From an uncultured Armatimonadota bacterium (GTDB taxonomy: Bacteria; Armatimonadota; Armatimonadia; Armatimonadales; Armatimonadaceae): a stretch of DNA of 32,716 nucleotides. The translations under genes were made by a program, and so were the position numbers. The stretch covers positions 1-32,716 of the forward strand of contig CAIYBQ010000545.1 of NCBI GenBank assembly GCA_903924445.1. Reading direction: 5' to 3'. A model generated the notes under the pieces. That model worked only from the letters and a program-made list of their open reading frames with translations. It searched no databases and was not told where the DNA came from. Shown here one piece after another: positions 8,510-18,065 of the stretch (the first letter of the stretch is position 1; each line of letters starts with the position of its first letter).

Positions 8510-10249
8510 CTACCTTTTGTTCGCGCCCAGATGCTCATCGTTATCTGTGTAACCAAAGAACACACTACACATTTCTTCATCTGTTCCCTCACCCCAAATG
8601 ATGTCTCTAGGCGGCTTGTGAGGATTGTCAATGTTGGATGAGGTGTTGTCATAAGACGCAACGATATCGATCCTTGTACCACGGGGAAGCACGAGGGGAG
8701 TCAAGAAGCGATAGCTAGGCTGCCATCGGAAATCCCATCGACTGATGTTGATAATCGTGATCATCTGACCATTTGGAAGCTCTGCTGTAACCTTCATTGT
8801 TCGCCCCAGCAAATGTAGATGCGGCGTTATCGAATGAAGACTTACATTCGAGTTGATTACAGCCGATGCTTCAGCGGTTCCCTTAGGGTCGTTTGCCTTG
8901 ATATTGATGTTGTACGTACCGACATCACCAACTCGATATCGCTTATCGACTGGGTCATCCGTAAAATATAGTCCAGTCGCTGTGATATCGGATTCTTGTT
9001 TTCCCGTTAAGTGATAGTGGACCTCAACGACAAGGTCTGCTCCTTTGGGAATGGGAATCCCTGATTGGAGAGGAAGTTTTCGGGGCTTGTGGCCCGGCGT
9101 CCAGCCACCAATGACATAGTAGTCCTTGAAACCTGGTCCGTTACCTGGTGTTGGATTCGTATATCCAATCTCTGAGTCGGCATCATCCATCTTTCGGGCG
9201 GCACCACTCATGTCAATGAATGCACTGACATGGTGAACAGACTGGACAGCTCCAGGTTGAAATGCAATCGCATTCATCCAACGGTCGCGGTCTGTGATGT
9301 TCTTGAACACAAAGCACCGGTAATGATCTTTCCCAACACTTGGCGTGACATATGGCATATCCATGCTTATAACCGCTGTGGGTTGGCCTAGATGCCATTG
9401 ACTTTTTGCAAGTTCCTTGAACTGGATTGTAGACGGTGACTTCCCACCAATAGGCATACCGCGCTTGAACCAGAGGTCCAGGCGCTGCATATCGATAAAA
9501 GACAGCGACGGGTCATCGTGGAATTTCCCGATGTCTTCTGCTTGCCAAGGTGGCATTGTTCTACGATTCACCAATGCCTGTATTTTCGTCGCCATTCCAT
9601 AGATGTCGGAATAGTCAGCCAACTTTATCGGCCCCACACCAGTGCCTGTGTGACACGGCAGGCATGTTCGTTCAAAGATCGTGTTGATGCCTCCATTCCA
9701 TGTAGTCGGGCTGGAGGAGGCGGGTGTCGACTCTGAATTTGACTGTGTGGGAATGACTACCGTGGCCAACCGGAGAGGGCACCCAGTCACGGATGTTGAT
9801 CTTATGTAGGCCTTTCGGTTTCTGATTCCATCGACGGCAAGGATTGGATAGAAGCGGCCAGATTTCTCTGTGTCATCCCGTTCAGTTAGTTTCCCGGTAA
9901 ATACCACAGTGTTTCCACGATGCAAAATCGTCGTCGGCGTTGTTCGAACCTTCAAGTTCTTTGCATCTTCTGATGAAAGGCTATACCCGACACCCGAGAG
10001 CCCATGATCCTTCAGCCATTTGGTAACGGATGCTTTCGTCTCGTTGGCATTAGGAAACACAATCAAGATCTTGACATCACGCTTACGCAATGCACTTAGA
10101 TTTACCGACAGTGTCCTTGCCGTGCGTCCTGCGACGGGACAATCTGTTGCAGCAAAGACAGTAAGTTTGTATTGAGTATATTCAGAAACAGCTGTCTGGA
10201 CTGCTGTAATCATCGAAGTTAGCAGTGCTACGGTCAACATTCTATGCAT
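8510..10249 (-). CDS. secreted thioredoxin-like / cytochrome c / copper type II (PHM/DBM-like) monooxygenase
   Basis: Start MHRMLTVALLTSMITAVQTAV (signal) at ATG 10249; thioredoxin-like LTVFAATDCPVAGRTARTL...VRTTPTTIL; heme c motif CLPCH; MPPWQA; Cu-site-like motifs HHVSAF, GWTPGH..., LVVEVHYHLTG, HSITPHLHLLGR, EEMCSVFFGY. Confidence 0.85.
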   Translation of the reverse strand: MHRMLTVALLTSMITAVQTAVSEYTQYKLTVFAATDCPVAGRTARTLSVNLSALRKRDVKILIVFPNANETKASVTKWLKDHGLSGVGYSLSSEDAKNLKVRTTPTTILHRGNTVVFTGKLTERDDTEKSGRFYPILAVDGIRNRKAYIRSTSVTGCPLRLATVVIPTQSNSESTPASSSPTTWNGGINTIFERTCLPCHTGTGVGPIKLADYSDIYGMATKIQALVNRRTMPPWQAEDIGKFHDDPSLSFIDMQRLDLWFKRGMPIGGKSPSTIQFKELAKSQWHLGQPTAVISMDMPYVTPSVGKDHYRCFVFKNITDRDRWMNAIAFQPGAVQSVHHVSAFIDMSGAARKMDDADSEIGYTNPTPGNGPGFKDYYVIGGWTPGHKPRKLPLQSGIPIPKGADLVVEVHYHLTGKQESDITATGLYFTDDPVDKRYRVGDVGTYNINIKANDPKGTAEASAVINSNVSLHSITPHLHLLGRTMKVTAELPNGQMITIINISRWDFRWQPSYRFLTPLVLPRGTRIDIVASYDNTSSNIDNPHKPPRDIIWGEGTDEEMCSVFFGYTDNDEHLGANKR

Positions 10250-11178
10250 CAGGTTGGAACCTTTACATTTGTCATCGCACTCTGCAGCTGATCTAGCGAA
10301 AGTCCTGAACCAGTACATCGATGCATAAGCACATATGGGATTACCTCGATGATGACATCCGGTGTGACGTAATCTTTTTCAGCTCGCAGCCATGTAAGGC
10401 TTTGAGCAATCCTCTGTAGCCAAAGCGCGGCTCTAGGCGAAAGCTGTGCAGTTGCACCTAAGTGGAGACGAATAGCTCGGATTACATCAACGATGAATGC
10501 TTGTACATCTGGATGAATGGACACTTTGCGAACTTCCAATGTCATCTGGAGCCACTCGTCTGAACGACAAACAGACATCAAGTGCGTAACAGGTTCGTCA
10601 ATGATGTGCGACTGGAGCATGCGTATTTCTTCATCCCGCGTTGGCAGCTGCAACGATATACGAATGGCGAATCGATCAAGTTGCGCATCAGGAAGTGGAA
10701 AAGTTCCTGCCTGATCCATTGGGTTTTGTGTTGCGATAACAACAAAGGGCTTAGGTAACTGATATGAGTCTGATTCGACGGTGACGTCGTTTTCACTCAT
10801 CGCTTCGAGGAATGCCGCTTGTGTTCTTGGAGTCGCTCTGTTTAGTTCATCGGCCAGCACGATATTGCTGAAGATGGGACCTTGATGAAAGGTAAAGTCT
10901 CCTCGGTTGAAGTTGTAATAGCGGCCCCCGAGAACATCACCGGGTGTTAGGTCAGGCGTACACTGAATTCGCCTGGTTACACCGCCAAGTGACTGTGCTA
11001 TCGCTTTCGCAAGTGTTGTCTTTCCAGTCCCGGGTTTGTCATCCAATAGAACGTGCCCTCCGGAAATCACGGTGGCGATGACAAGTTCGATCACCTGCTC
11101 CTTACCCGGGAGGATGCTTGCTACGTTCTTCACGACTGACTGGGCAGTACGTTGGAGATTAGATGTCACTTTGAACAT
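10249..11178 (-). CDS. MoxR-family AAA+ ATPase
   Basis: GGHVLLDDKPGTGKTTLAKAIAQSL (Walker A), IVLADELNRATPRTQAAFLEAMSE (Walker B), VIATQNPMDQAGTFPLPDAQLDRF. Stop TGA overlaps the next ATG (TGATG). Confidence 0.95.
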   Translation of the reverse strand: MFKVTSNLQRTAQSVVKNVASILPGKEQVIELVIATVISGGHVLLDDKPGTGKTTLAKAIAQSLGGVTRRIQCTPDLTPGDVLGGRYYNFNRGDFTFHQGPIFSNIVLADELNRATPRTQAAFLEAMSENDVTVESDSYQLPKPFVVIATQNPMDQAGTFPLPDAQLDRFAIRISLQLPTRDEEIRMLQSHIIDEPVTHLMSVCRSDEWLQMTLEVRKVSIHPDVQAFIVDVIRAIRLHLGATAQLSPRAALWLQRIAQSLTWLRAEKDYVTPDVIIEVIPYVLMHRCTGSGLSLDQLQSAMTNVKVPT

Positions 11179-12196
11179 CCGGATGGCTTGTTAAACCGGA
11201 ATTTGAGGAATCAAGTCCAGCTTGTAGAATCGCCTGCGCATTCCGTGAAACCAATGGGTTACAAACGCCTTGTATTGGCGCCCCCGTTTCCAGGTGATTC
11301 ACAAAATACTGTGGACCATTTTGATTGGGATATACAGGTTGGGTGACTTCGATTTCGGTAAAGGAATCCTTACCAGACAGGAGCAACAGCTTTCCGCGTT
11401 CAATTCCTATGGATGCAGCAGACCCATACGCAACTGGATTTCCTCCAAAATACCCTGTTACTTGAGACCAGCTGGCTTCAGCAACGGCAATTGCAGTCTT
11501 GTACTTCATCGTGATTACTGCATTGTCATCACAAATCTCATAGTCTTTTGCAAGACGTCCACGGAGTCCAGTGACATCCGATGGAAGTCCCAAGTGATAC
11601 GCCGCAATAACGGAGCCGTAGCAACAATAATCCATAAAGGCGCCCGCGCCGTTCAATTTCTCATCATAGAGCCACTCAACGAATGCCGGATCACAGCCAA
11701 TTTCCTTGGGACCATTGTGGGCTGAGCGATACCGAATGTAGTGAATCGTGCCAATATCTCCAGCATCAAGTGATGCATGAAAAGCTTGAAACAGAGGATT
11801 CCAAGCAGTTGGCCAGTTGACCATCAAGGAACGTCCAGACTCTTTAGATGCTGCCAGCATCCTGTCTGCATCCTCGAGGGTGCTTGCCATTGGCTTTTCG
11901 GTGATGACATTACAACCATTCTCAAACGCTTCGATAGCCAGGTGGGCGTGATGAGCATTTGGTGCGGCAATTTGGGTGATGTTCGCCTGTCCTATGAGAG
12001 CTGAATACATCGCTTCGGTCGATGAAAACACAGGAACATCCGGGTATTCATTGGCAAATCGCTCAGTAAGTCGCGTATCGGTTTCGGCTACACCAATGAT
12101 TTTTGCATTTGGCAAGTTTTGCCAATGAACGAGCTCACCCCAGATGTGATCGTGCGAAAGTCCAGCAATAACGACATTCCAGCGCATTTCACTCAT
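11159..12196 (-). CDS. Gfo/Idh/MocA-family oxidoreductase
   Basis: MRWNVVIAGLSHDHIWGELVHW...AKIIGVAETD...ITQIAAPNAHHAHLAIEAFENGCNVITEKPMASTLEDADRML; EKPM is the family hallmark. Likely start is MSEM (12196); the 3' end overlaps the MoxR gene start by about 20 bp. Confidence 0.92.
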   Translation of the reverse strand: MSEMRWNVVIAGLSHDHIWGELVHWQNLPNAKIIGVAETDTRLTERFANEYPDVPVFSSTEAMYSALIGQANITQIAAPNAHHAHLAIEAFENGCNVITEKPMASTLEDADRMLAASKESGRSLMVNWPTAWNPLFQAFHASLDAGDIGTIHYIRYRSAHNGPKEIGCDPAFVEWLYDEKLNGAGAFMDYCCYGSVIAAYHLGLPSDVTGLRGRLAKDYEICDDNAVITMKYKTAIAVAEASWSQVTGYFGGNPVAYGSAASIGIERGKLLLLSGKDSFTEIEVTQPVYPNQNGPQYFVNHLETGAPIQGVCNPLVSRNAQAILQAGLDSSNSGLTSHPDVQSDI

Positions 12197-12259
12197 AATT
12201 GTTGCCTCAACTCTGTACAACCTGATAACTTTGTTATTGGACCGGAGCGGAACCTATCA

Positions 12260-12343
12260 GCCCAGGTGGTGAAATGGTAGACACGGCGGACTTAAAATCC
12301 GCTTCCGCAAGGAGTGCGGGTTCGAATCCCGCCTTGGGCACCA
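12260..12343 (+). tRNA. tRNA-Leu(TAA), CCA encoded
   Basis: Acceptor GCCCAGG/CTTGGGC; anticodon arm GCGGA-CTTAAAA-TCCGC (TAA); long variable arm; T arm GCGGG-TTCGAAT-CCCGC; 3' ACCA. Confidence 0.95.
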
Positions 12344-12457
12344 TTCCCGGTCCACCTTCTCATTTACATATCATACGCCCTATAGGCCACGTGAACAGGC
12401 CAATCGCGGTAGACTGTATCATCGCAATTTGCGTGTGAAACTTCGTGAGGTGGCACT

Positions 12458-13948
12458 GTGGCGGTTACGTTCGACTCTTCAAAAGATACTGATGTGTTGG
12501 TTATTGGTGGGGGACCTGGTGGATATCCCGCTGCAATCCGTGCAGCGCAGCTCGGCGCCCGCGTAACCATTGTTGAAGCAGATAAGCTCGGAGGGACATG
12601 TCTGAACTGGGGATGTATCCCTACGAAGACGATGATCGCATCCGTTGCAGCCCTTCACACACTAAAACATGCCGCGGATTTTGGCTTGTTTGCAGAAAAT
12701 GTAGGCTTCGACTTCACGAAGATTATGGCTCGCAAGGATGCCAACCTAAAGAAGCTCGTGGGTGGCATCGGCTACCTGATGAAGAAGAACAAGATTACGC
12801 ATCTCCAGGGCTTTGCATCATTTGTCGACCGCTCTACAGTTCTCATCACCAAGAGTGATGGAACCACGCAAACGGTCACGGCAAACAATGTGATCATTGC
12901 AACGGGCTCTGTTCCGACAAAGCTTCCGATTCCTGGTCTAGATGCAGCTGATATTTGGCATTCGAACCATGAAGCATCGAAGCGCATCGTTGATGGATCA
13001 ATCGCTGAAGGTGCGATTTGGTCATCCAACGAAGCGGTCACAGCAAAGCGTGTTCCTGAGCGACTCGTGGTTATCGGTGGTGGCGTTATCGGTGTTGAAT
13101 TCGCTTACACCTACGCTGGTCTCGGCAGCAAGGTGACTGTCCTCGAATTCATGCCACGCGTCATTGCGAACTTGGATGCCGATCTCGGTACAGAACTCGC
13201 GAAGATTCTCAAGAAGCAAGGTGTTGACCTCAAGACTGAAGTCAAGGTCACTGGTGTCACCGACAATGCAGACGGTGGAAAAACGGTAGCCTTCGAAGGC
13301 AAGGATGGCACTATTGGATCAGTTGAAGCAGATGTCGTTCTTGTTGCAACAGGCCGTACACCGTTCACAGATGGCCTTAACCTGGATGGCGTAGGAATAA
13401 CCTTGGGGTCAGAAAAGGGGCGCCGCGCCATTCCTGTCGATACAAGGATGAAGACGCCTGTAGCAGGCATCTACGCAATCGGTGATGTCGTTGGTTCTGG
13501 GCTTGCGCACACAGCGACGGCGGAAGGCCTTATTGCTGCAGAAAACATATGTGGCCACGACGCGGAAATGAATTACCGGGCCATTCCATCGTGTATCTAC
13601 ACAGAACCTGAAGTTGCAGCCGTTGGCCTCTCCGAAGAAGCTGCGCGTCAAGCGGGTTACGATGTTCAGGTTGGGACATTCACATTCCAAAACTTGGCTA
13701 AAGCAATGGCCATCAACGAGCGTGATGGTTTTGTCAAGGTTGTAGCGGACAAAAAGTACGGCGAGCTGCTTGGCTTCCATATTATTGGCCCTCACGCAAC
13801 CGACCTTATCCACGAGGGTGTTGTTTCTATACAGCTCGAGAACACCGTCAAAGAGTTAATGAAAACGGTTCATGCACACCCATCGTTAGCCGAAGCTGTT
13901 GGTCAAGCTAACGAAGACGTTCTCGGAATGGCGATTGATAAAGGCTAA
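12458..13948 (+). CDS. lpdA: dihydrolipoyl dehydrogenase
   Basis: VLVIGGGPGGYPAAIRAAQLG, GGTCLNWGCIPTK (redox Cys pair), VVIGGGVIGVEFAYTYAGLGSKVTVLE, AIGDVVG, HAHPSLAEA. GTG start with RBS GAGG. Confidence 0.97.
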   Translation: MAVTFDSSKDTDVLVIGGGPGGYPAAIRAAQLGARVTIVEADKLGGTCLNWGCIPTKTMIASVAALHTLKHAADFGLFAENVGFDFTKIMARKDANLKKLVGGIGYLMKKNKITHLQGFASFVDRSTVLITKSDGTTQTVTANNVIIATGSVPTKLPIPGLDAADIWHSNHEASKRIVDGSIAEGAIWSSNEAVTAKRVPERLVVIGGGVIGVEFAYTYAGLGSKVTVLEFMPRVIANLDADLGTELAKILKKQGVDLKTEVKVTGVTDNADGGKTVAFEGKDGTIGSVEADVVLVATGRTPFTDGLNLDGVGITLGSEKGRRAIPVDTRMKTPVAGIYAIGDVVGSGLAHTATAEGLIAAENICGHDAEMNYRAIPSCIYTEPEVAAVGLSEEAARQAGYDVQVGTFTFQNLAKAMAINERDGFVKVVADKKYGELLGFHIIGPHATDLIHEGVVSIQLENTVKELMKTVHAHPSLAEAVGQANEDVLGMAIDKG

Positions 13949-13986
13949 AGCACATCAAAGCAAGCATTCGGACAAGGATTCTGTAG

Positions 13987-14790
13987 ATGGGTAATGTTTT
14001 TGGTGTTGTCCCAGTAGCTGGCTTCGGAAGCCGGCTAAAGCCTCTTACCAACCTTTTGCCCAAGGAACTACTTCCGGTTGGGCGCCACTTGATTGTGGAG
14101 CGTGTCATATCTGAACTGAAGTCCGCTGGTATTGTAGATTTTGTTTTTGTGGTTTCACCACCGAAGCTTGCGATATTCGAAGCGATGCTCGGTCATGGTG
14201 ATGGATTAGGTGTCAGAATCCAATATTCCGTGCAAAGCCATATGGGGGGACTAGCGGATGCTGTTTTGTGTACGCAACCGTTCGTCCCTTCTGATTGCAA
14301 AATGCTCGTCGCGCTGGGAGATTCGTTTTTCTCGGGTGGTTTAGATGGTAGTGTTGTCAAACGTATGTTGGACACAAAGGCACATGGGGCAATAGCGACG
14401 CGTGAAGTCTCCCTTGAATTTGTCTCACGTTATGGAATAGTCGCTCTTAGTGACGGGACGAGTCTTATTTCATACATTGTTGAAAAGCCTAATCCCGACA
14501 TTGCTCCATCGCGAAATGCTGTTTGTGCACGTTACCTAATTGATACATCGATATTCCAAATCATTCGTGATTCAAAACCGACGGATGGTTCAGAACATCA
14601 ACTCACCGGTTGCCTCAATGACTGGATTCAAACCGGTCATACGATTGAGAGCATTCCCCTCATGAATGGTGAGAAGCGTCACGATGTAGGTAACTTTGAT
14701 ACCTATTACGCATCTGTTATGGAATTGGCTTTGGAAGAAGCAACCGACCGGCCTCAGCTGGAACGGATGTTAAAGGAGCAACTGCCGTGA
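13987..14790 (+). CDS. sugar-phosphate nucleotidyltransferase (GalU/RmlA-like, no C-terminal hexapeptide domain)
   Basis: VFGVVPVAGFGSRLKPLTNLLPKELLPVGRHLIVERVISELKSAGI; D-S-F-F and VEKP motifs. Confidence 0.88.
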   Translation: MGNVFGVVPVAGFGSRLKPLTNLLPKELLPVGRHLIVERVISELKSAGIVDFVFVVSPPKLAIFEAMLGHGDGLGVRIQYSVQSHMGGLADAVLCTQPFVPSDCKMLVALGDSFFSGGLDGSVVKRMLDTKAHGAIATREVSLEFVSRYGIVALSDGTSLISYIVEKPNPDIAPSRNAVCARYLIDTSIFQIIRDSKPTDGSEHQLTGCLNDWIQTGHTIESIPLMNGEKRHDVGNFDTYYASVMELALEEATDRPQLERMLKEQLP

Positions 14791-15893
14791 AAGGCATTAT
14801 TATCGCAGGCGGAGCCGGGACCCGGCTACGCCCACTTACGTATACGCGCCCTAAACCGTTGATTCCCGTCGTTAATCGACCATTCCTTGAATACCAAGTC
14901 GCTTGGCTTCGTAAGTACGGAATCGATGAAGTCATTTTTTGCACGAATTATATGTCGGATGCGATTGCGGCTCATTTTGGTGATGGAAGCAATTTTGGTG
15001 TCCGAATGCAATATGCAATTGAAACGACACCGCTCGGAACTGCCGGCGCAATCAAAAATGCTCAAAAGCTTGCAGGCAACGATACATTTGTAGTCCTAAA
15101 CGGTGATGTTCTGACAGACTTCGACCTAGATTCAATTGTGAAGTTCCATCGTGAGATGGGGTCGATCTCCACCTTGACATTAAAGGAAGTCCCGAGCCCA
15201 AGTCCCTATGGAGTGATTGATACAGATTCAACTGGCCGCGTGCTAGAATTCCGGGAGCCGACGGAATCAATCAAAAAAGCCCTTGCCAGTGCAACACATC
15301 TTGAAACAACCGGTGTCGATTACATCAACGCGGGCATTTACATCATGGAGCCAGAGGCTCTGGAACACATTCCAACCGGCCGTGCGGTATCCGTTGAGCG
15401 CGAGACATATCCGTTGCTTCTGCAGCAGGGTGCTCCTGTGTACGCGACAGCACGCGAGGGATTTTGGCTTGATATAGGTAGGCCAGCACAGTATCGCCAA
15501 GCAACCAACGCAATCCTGACCCGGGAAATAGCAGTTGATCCGCCTGGAGCATGGGATGTCGCGGGCTACTGGAGCGAAGAGGGAGCTGAAGTAAATCCCA
15601 CAGCCCACATTGCTCCGACCGTACATATTGGAAAGAATGCACGTGTACACAGCGGTGCATCTGTCACTGGGAATTCGGTCATTGGTAAGAACTGCAGAGT
15701 CGGCACAAGCACAACGCTCACCGATGTCATTCTGGAGGCCAATGTTCTGGTAGGCGATGGCTGTCACCTAGAGGGTGTGATTCTTGATGATGGCTGCCAT
15801 GTCGAGGATGATGTGATTATAAATGTTCCATCAGTGTATGCTGCTGGTACTGTTTTGCGTAAGGGGACCCGTATTGTCAGCTCACCGGACTAA
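14787..15893 (+). CDS. mannose-1-phosphate guanylyltransferase-like nucleotidyltransferase with C-terminal left-handed beta-helix
   Basis: MKGIIIAGGAGTRLRPLTYTRPKPLIPVVNRPFLEYQ; TPLGTAGAIKNA; LNGDVLTDFDL; C-terminal hexapeptide repeats. GTG start overlaps the previous stop. Confidence 0.93.
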   Translation: MKGIIIAGGAGTRLRPLTYTRPKPLIPVVNRPFLEYQVAWLRKYGIDEVIFCTNYMSDAIAAHFGDGSNFGVRMQYAIETTPLGTAGAIKNAQKLAGNDTFVVLNGDVLTDFDLDSIVKFHREMGSISTLTLKEVPSPSPYGVIDTDSTGRVLEFREPTESIKKALASATHLETTGVDYINAGIYIMEPEALEHIPTGRAVSVERETYPLLLQQGAPVYATAREGFWLDIGRPAQYRQATNAILTREIAVDPPGAWDVAGYWSEEGAEVNPTAHIAPTVHIGKNARVHSGASVTGNSVIGKNCRVGTSTTLTDVILEANVLVGDGCHLEGVILDDGCHVEDDVIINVPSVYAAGTVLRKGTRIVSSPD

Positions 15894-15906
15894 TCATGTA
15901 ATTTCG

Positions 15907-17007
15907 ATGGCGAATCTTGCAGCTCAGCACGCAAGTATACAGGGTGAGATCGAAAGTAATGTGCTCAACGTGTTGCGTTCTGGTGGCTACATTCTCGGAG
16001 ATGTAGTCGCAACGTTTGAAGCAACAATAGCAGAGCTGTCAGGTGCGAATCATGCTGTTGGTGTCGGAAACGGTACCGATGCTTTGTTGCTTGCATTGAT
16101 GGCCGCAGGTGTTGGCCCTGGCGATGAAGTTGTTACCTGTCCGTTCACTTTCGTGGCTACCGTCGAGACGGTTGTGCTTCTGGGAGCCAAACCCGTATTT
16201 GTCGATATTGATCCTATCAGTTACACCATGGCGCCCGATCAGCTGGAGGCTGTGATTACAGCGAATACAAAGGTTATTCTTCCTATTCATCTATTTGGAC
16301 AAATTTCCAATATGGTTGAGATTGGCGCAATCGCCAAGAAGCATGGACTGGTAACAATAGGTGATGCTGCGCAGGCGATAGCGGCGACGCAACATGGCGA
16401 AAAACTTGGCAGTACCGCTGACATTTCTACACTTAGTTTCTACCCTACGAAAAATTTAGGGGCAGCTGGCGATGCAGGAATGGTCATCACAAATGACAGC
16501 ATGCTTGCCGAAAAAATACGAATTCTGCGATTTCATGGTTCGAAGGGAACCTATGACTATCGCGAAGTTGGCGTTTGTAGTCGACTCGATGCGATTCAAG
16601 CCGCGGTCCTCAGTGCTAAAGTGAAAAAGCTTTCTATGTGGACGGAAAAGCGACGCGAACACGCGGACTACTACATCTCTGAACTATCCGACATTGACAG
16701 TATCAGGCTGCCCGCTACCATCGATGGCAACTATCATACATTTCATCAGTTCACGATTTCAGTGATGAACGGTCAGCGGGATGCGCTCAAGCAACACCTA
16801 GTGGAGCATGGAATCATGTCGGGTATTTTCTATCCGGTTGCACTTCATTTGGCTCCGGCCTATGCCGATATTGTTTCTGGACACATTGGACAATTTCCGT
16901 TTTCAGAAGCAGCCTGTGCTGAGGTTCTGTCGATTCCTGTGCACCCAGACCTTCACGAAGGTGATTGTGCAATCGTGGCTGAGAATATACGTAAGTTCTG
17001 GAGTTAA
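15907..17007 (+). CDS. DegT/DnrJ/EryC1/StrS-family PLP-dependent aminotransferase
   Basis: VGVGNGTDALLLALMAAGVGPGDEVVTCPFTFVATVETVVLLGAKPVFVDID, GDAAQAIAA, TLSFYPTKNLGAAGDAGMV (PLP Lys). Start at ATG 15907 rather than track 15823. Confidence 0.95.
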   Translation: MANLAAQHASIQGEIESNVLNVLRSGGYILGDVVATFEATIAELSGANHAVGVGNGTDALLLALMAAGVGPGDEVVTCPFTFVATVETVVLLGAKPVFVDIDPISYTMAPDQLEAVITANTKVILPIHLFGQISNMVEIGAIAKKHGLVTIGDAAQAIAATQHGEKLGSTADISTLSFYPTKNLGAAGDAGMVITNDSMLAEKIRILRFHGSKGTYDYREVGVCSRLDAIQAAVLSAKVKKLSMWTEKRREHADYYISELSDIDSIRLPATIDGNYHTFHQFTISVMNGQRDALKQHLVEHGIMSGIFYPVALHLAPAYADIVSGHIGQFPFSEAACAEVLSIPVHPDLHEGDCAIVAENIRKFWS

Positions 17008-17009
17008 AT

Positions 17010-18005
17010 ATGAAGGCAATGGTACTTGGCGCAGGCCTTGGAAGTCGTTTGGACCCACTTACACGATCCGTACCAAAACCAATGGTGCCCGTCGTGGGAA
17101 AACCTGTCCTCGGACATATCCTTGATCACTTGCGTCAGATTGGCGTTCGTGACGTCATTGTGAATGCTCAGTACCTCCATGGTGTTCTTGCCGAGAAGAT
17201 TGGTGATGGTTCAGCCTACGGAGTGAACGTCACGTTGGCGGTTGAATCTGAGCTTTGCGGAGATGCCGGCGGCCTTAAGCGGGTGCAGTCGTTCTTCGAT
17301 GACGGCTCAAATGAACCATTTCTTGTGATCGGCGGGGATGACCTTACTGATATTGATCTTGAGGCTCTTGTCCAATTTCATAGAGATCGGGATGCCGTTG
17401 CAACAATGCCAGTAAAGCGTGTTGTTGACACCAGCCAATTTGGGATTGCCGTAGTTGGCGAAGATGGCTTGGTTCAACGCTTCCAAGAAAAGCCCAAGCC
17501 TGATGAAGCATTCAGTAACCTAGCTAACACAGGAATGTATGTTTTCAGTCCAGAAGTCTTTCAGCATATACCTGAAGGCCAGTTTTACGGTGTTGGTAAC
17601 AATGTCCTTCCCGACTTGCTATCGAAGGGACTCCGTGTTGCTGCGATGGAAACAACGCGGTACTGGATGGATGTTGGGAACGTTACGGTTTATCGACAGG
17701 CACAACGTGATGTCATCGACGGTCTCGTTCATTCTGAGCTCCCAGCTGGTGCACGTCGTGTAGGCGACTGTATTGTTTGTGCAGGAGCCATTGTAGATGG
17801 GATTATTGAAGATCACACCGTCGTTGGTCGTAATGCCGTTATCGAAGCAGGAGCAACCGTTCGTAATTCCATTTTGTGGGATGGCGCAATTGTAAAAAGC
17901 GGAACGACGTTGGAAAACTGTATTGTTGGAGAAGGAGTTACCGTCTCCAGCTCACATACGATCTTTGGGGGCATCATCGTGGAAGGAAACCGCCCCACCA
18001 TATAA
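17010..18005 (+). CDS. sugar-phosphate nucleotidyltransferase (GDP-mannose pyrophosphorylase-like) with hexapeptide C-terminus
   Basis: MKAMVLGAGLGSRLDPLTRSVPKPMVPVVGKPVLGHILDHL; GGDDLTDIDLEALVQFH; C-terminal IVDGIIEDHTVVGRNAVIEAGATVRNSILWDGAIV. Confidence 0.93.
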   Translation: MKAMVLGAGLGSRLDPLTRSVPKPMVPVVGKPVLGHILDHLRQIGVRDVIVNAQYLHGVLAEKIGDGSAYGVNVTLAVESELCGDAGGLKRVQSFFDDGSNEPFLVIGGDDLTDIDLEALVQFHRDRDAVATMPVKRVVDTSQFGIAVVGEDGLVQRFQEKPKPDEAFSNLANTGMYVFSPEVFQHIPEGQFYGVGNNVLPDLLSKGLRVAAMETTRYWMDVGNVTVYRQAQRDVIDGLVHSELPAGARRVGDCIVCAGAIVDGIIEDHTVVGRNAVIEAGATVRNSILWDGAIVKSGTTLENCIVGEGVTVSSSHTIFGGIIVEGNRPTI

Positions 18006-18038
18006 TTCTTTTTCCTTGACACTCTATGCTCAATAAAT

Positions 18039-18065
18039 GTTATTGTCCCAATGGGGGACAATAAC
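18039..18065 (+). promoter_or_regulatory. perfect 11-bp inverted repeat ending at the ATG of the 79-aa ORF and covering its SD
   Basis: GTTATTGTCCC-AATGG-GGGACAATAAC. TTGACA at 18016-18021 with TGTTAT at 18038-18043 is a candidate promoter. Confidence 0.8.

Noticed and set aside
15267-15767. 166-aa minus ORF within the second nucleotidyltransferase
   Set aside because: Antisense to a well-supported CDS; Cys-rich with no motif.
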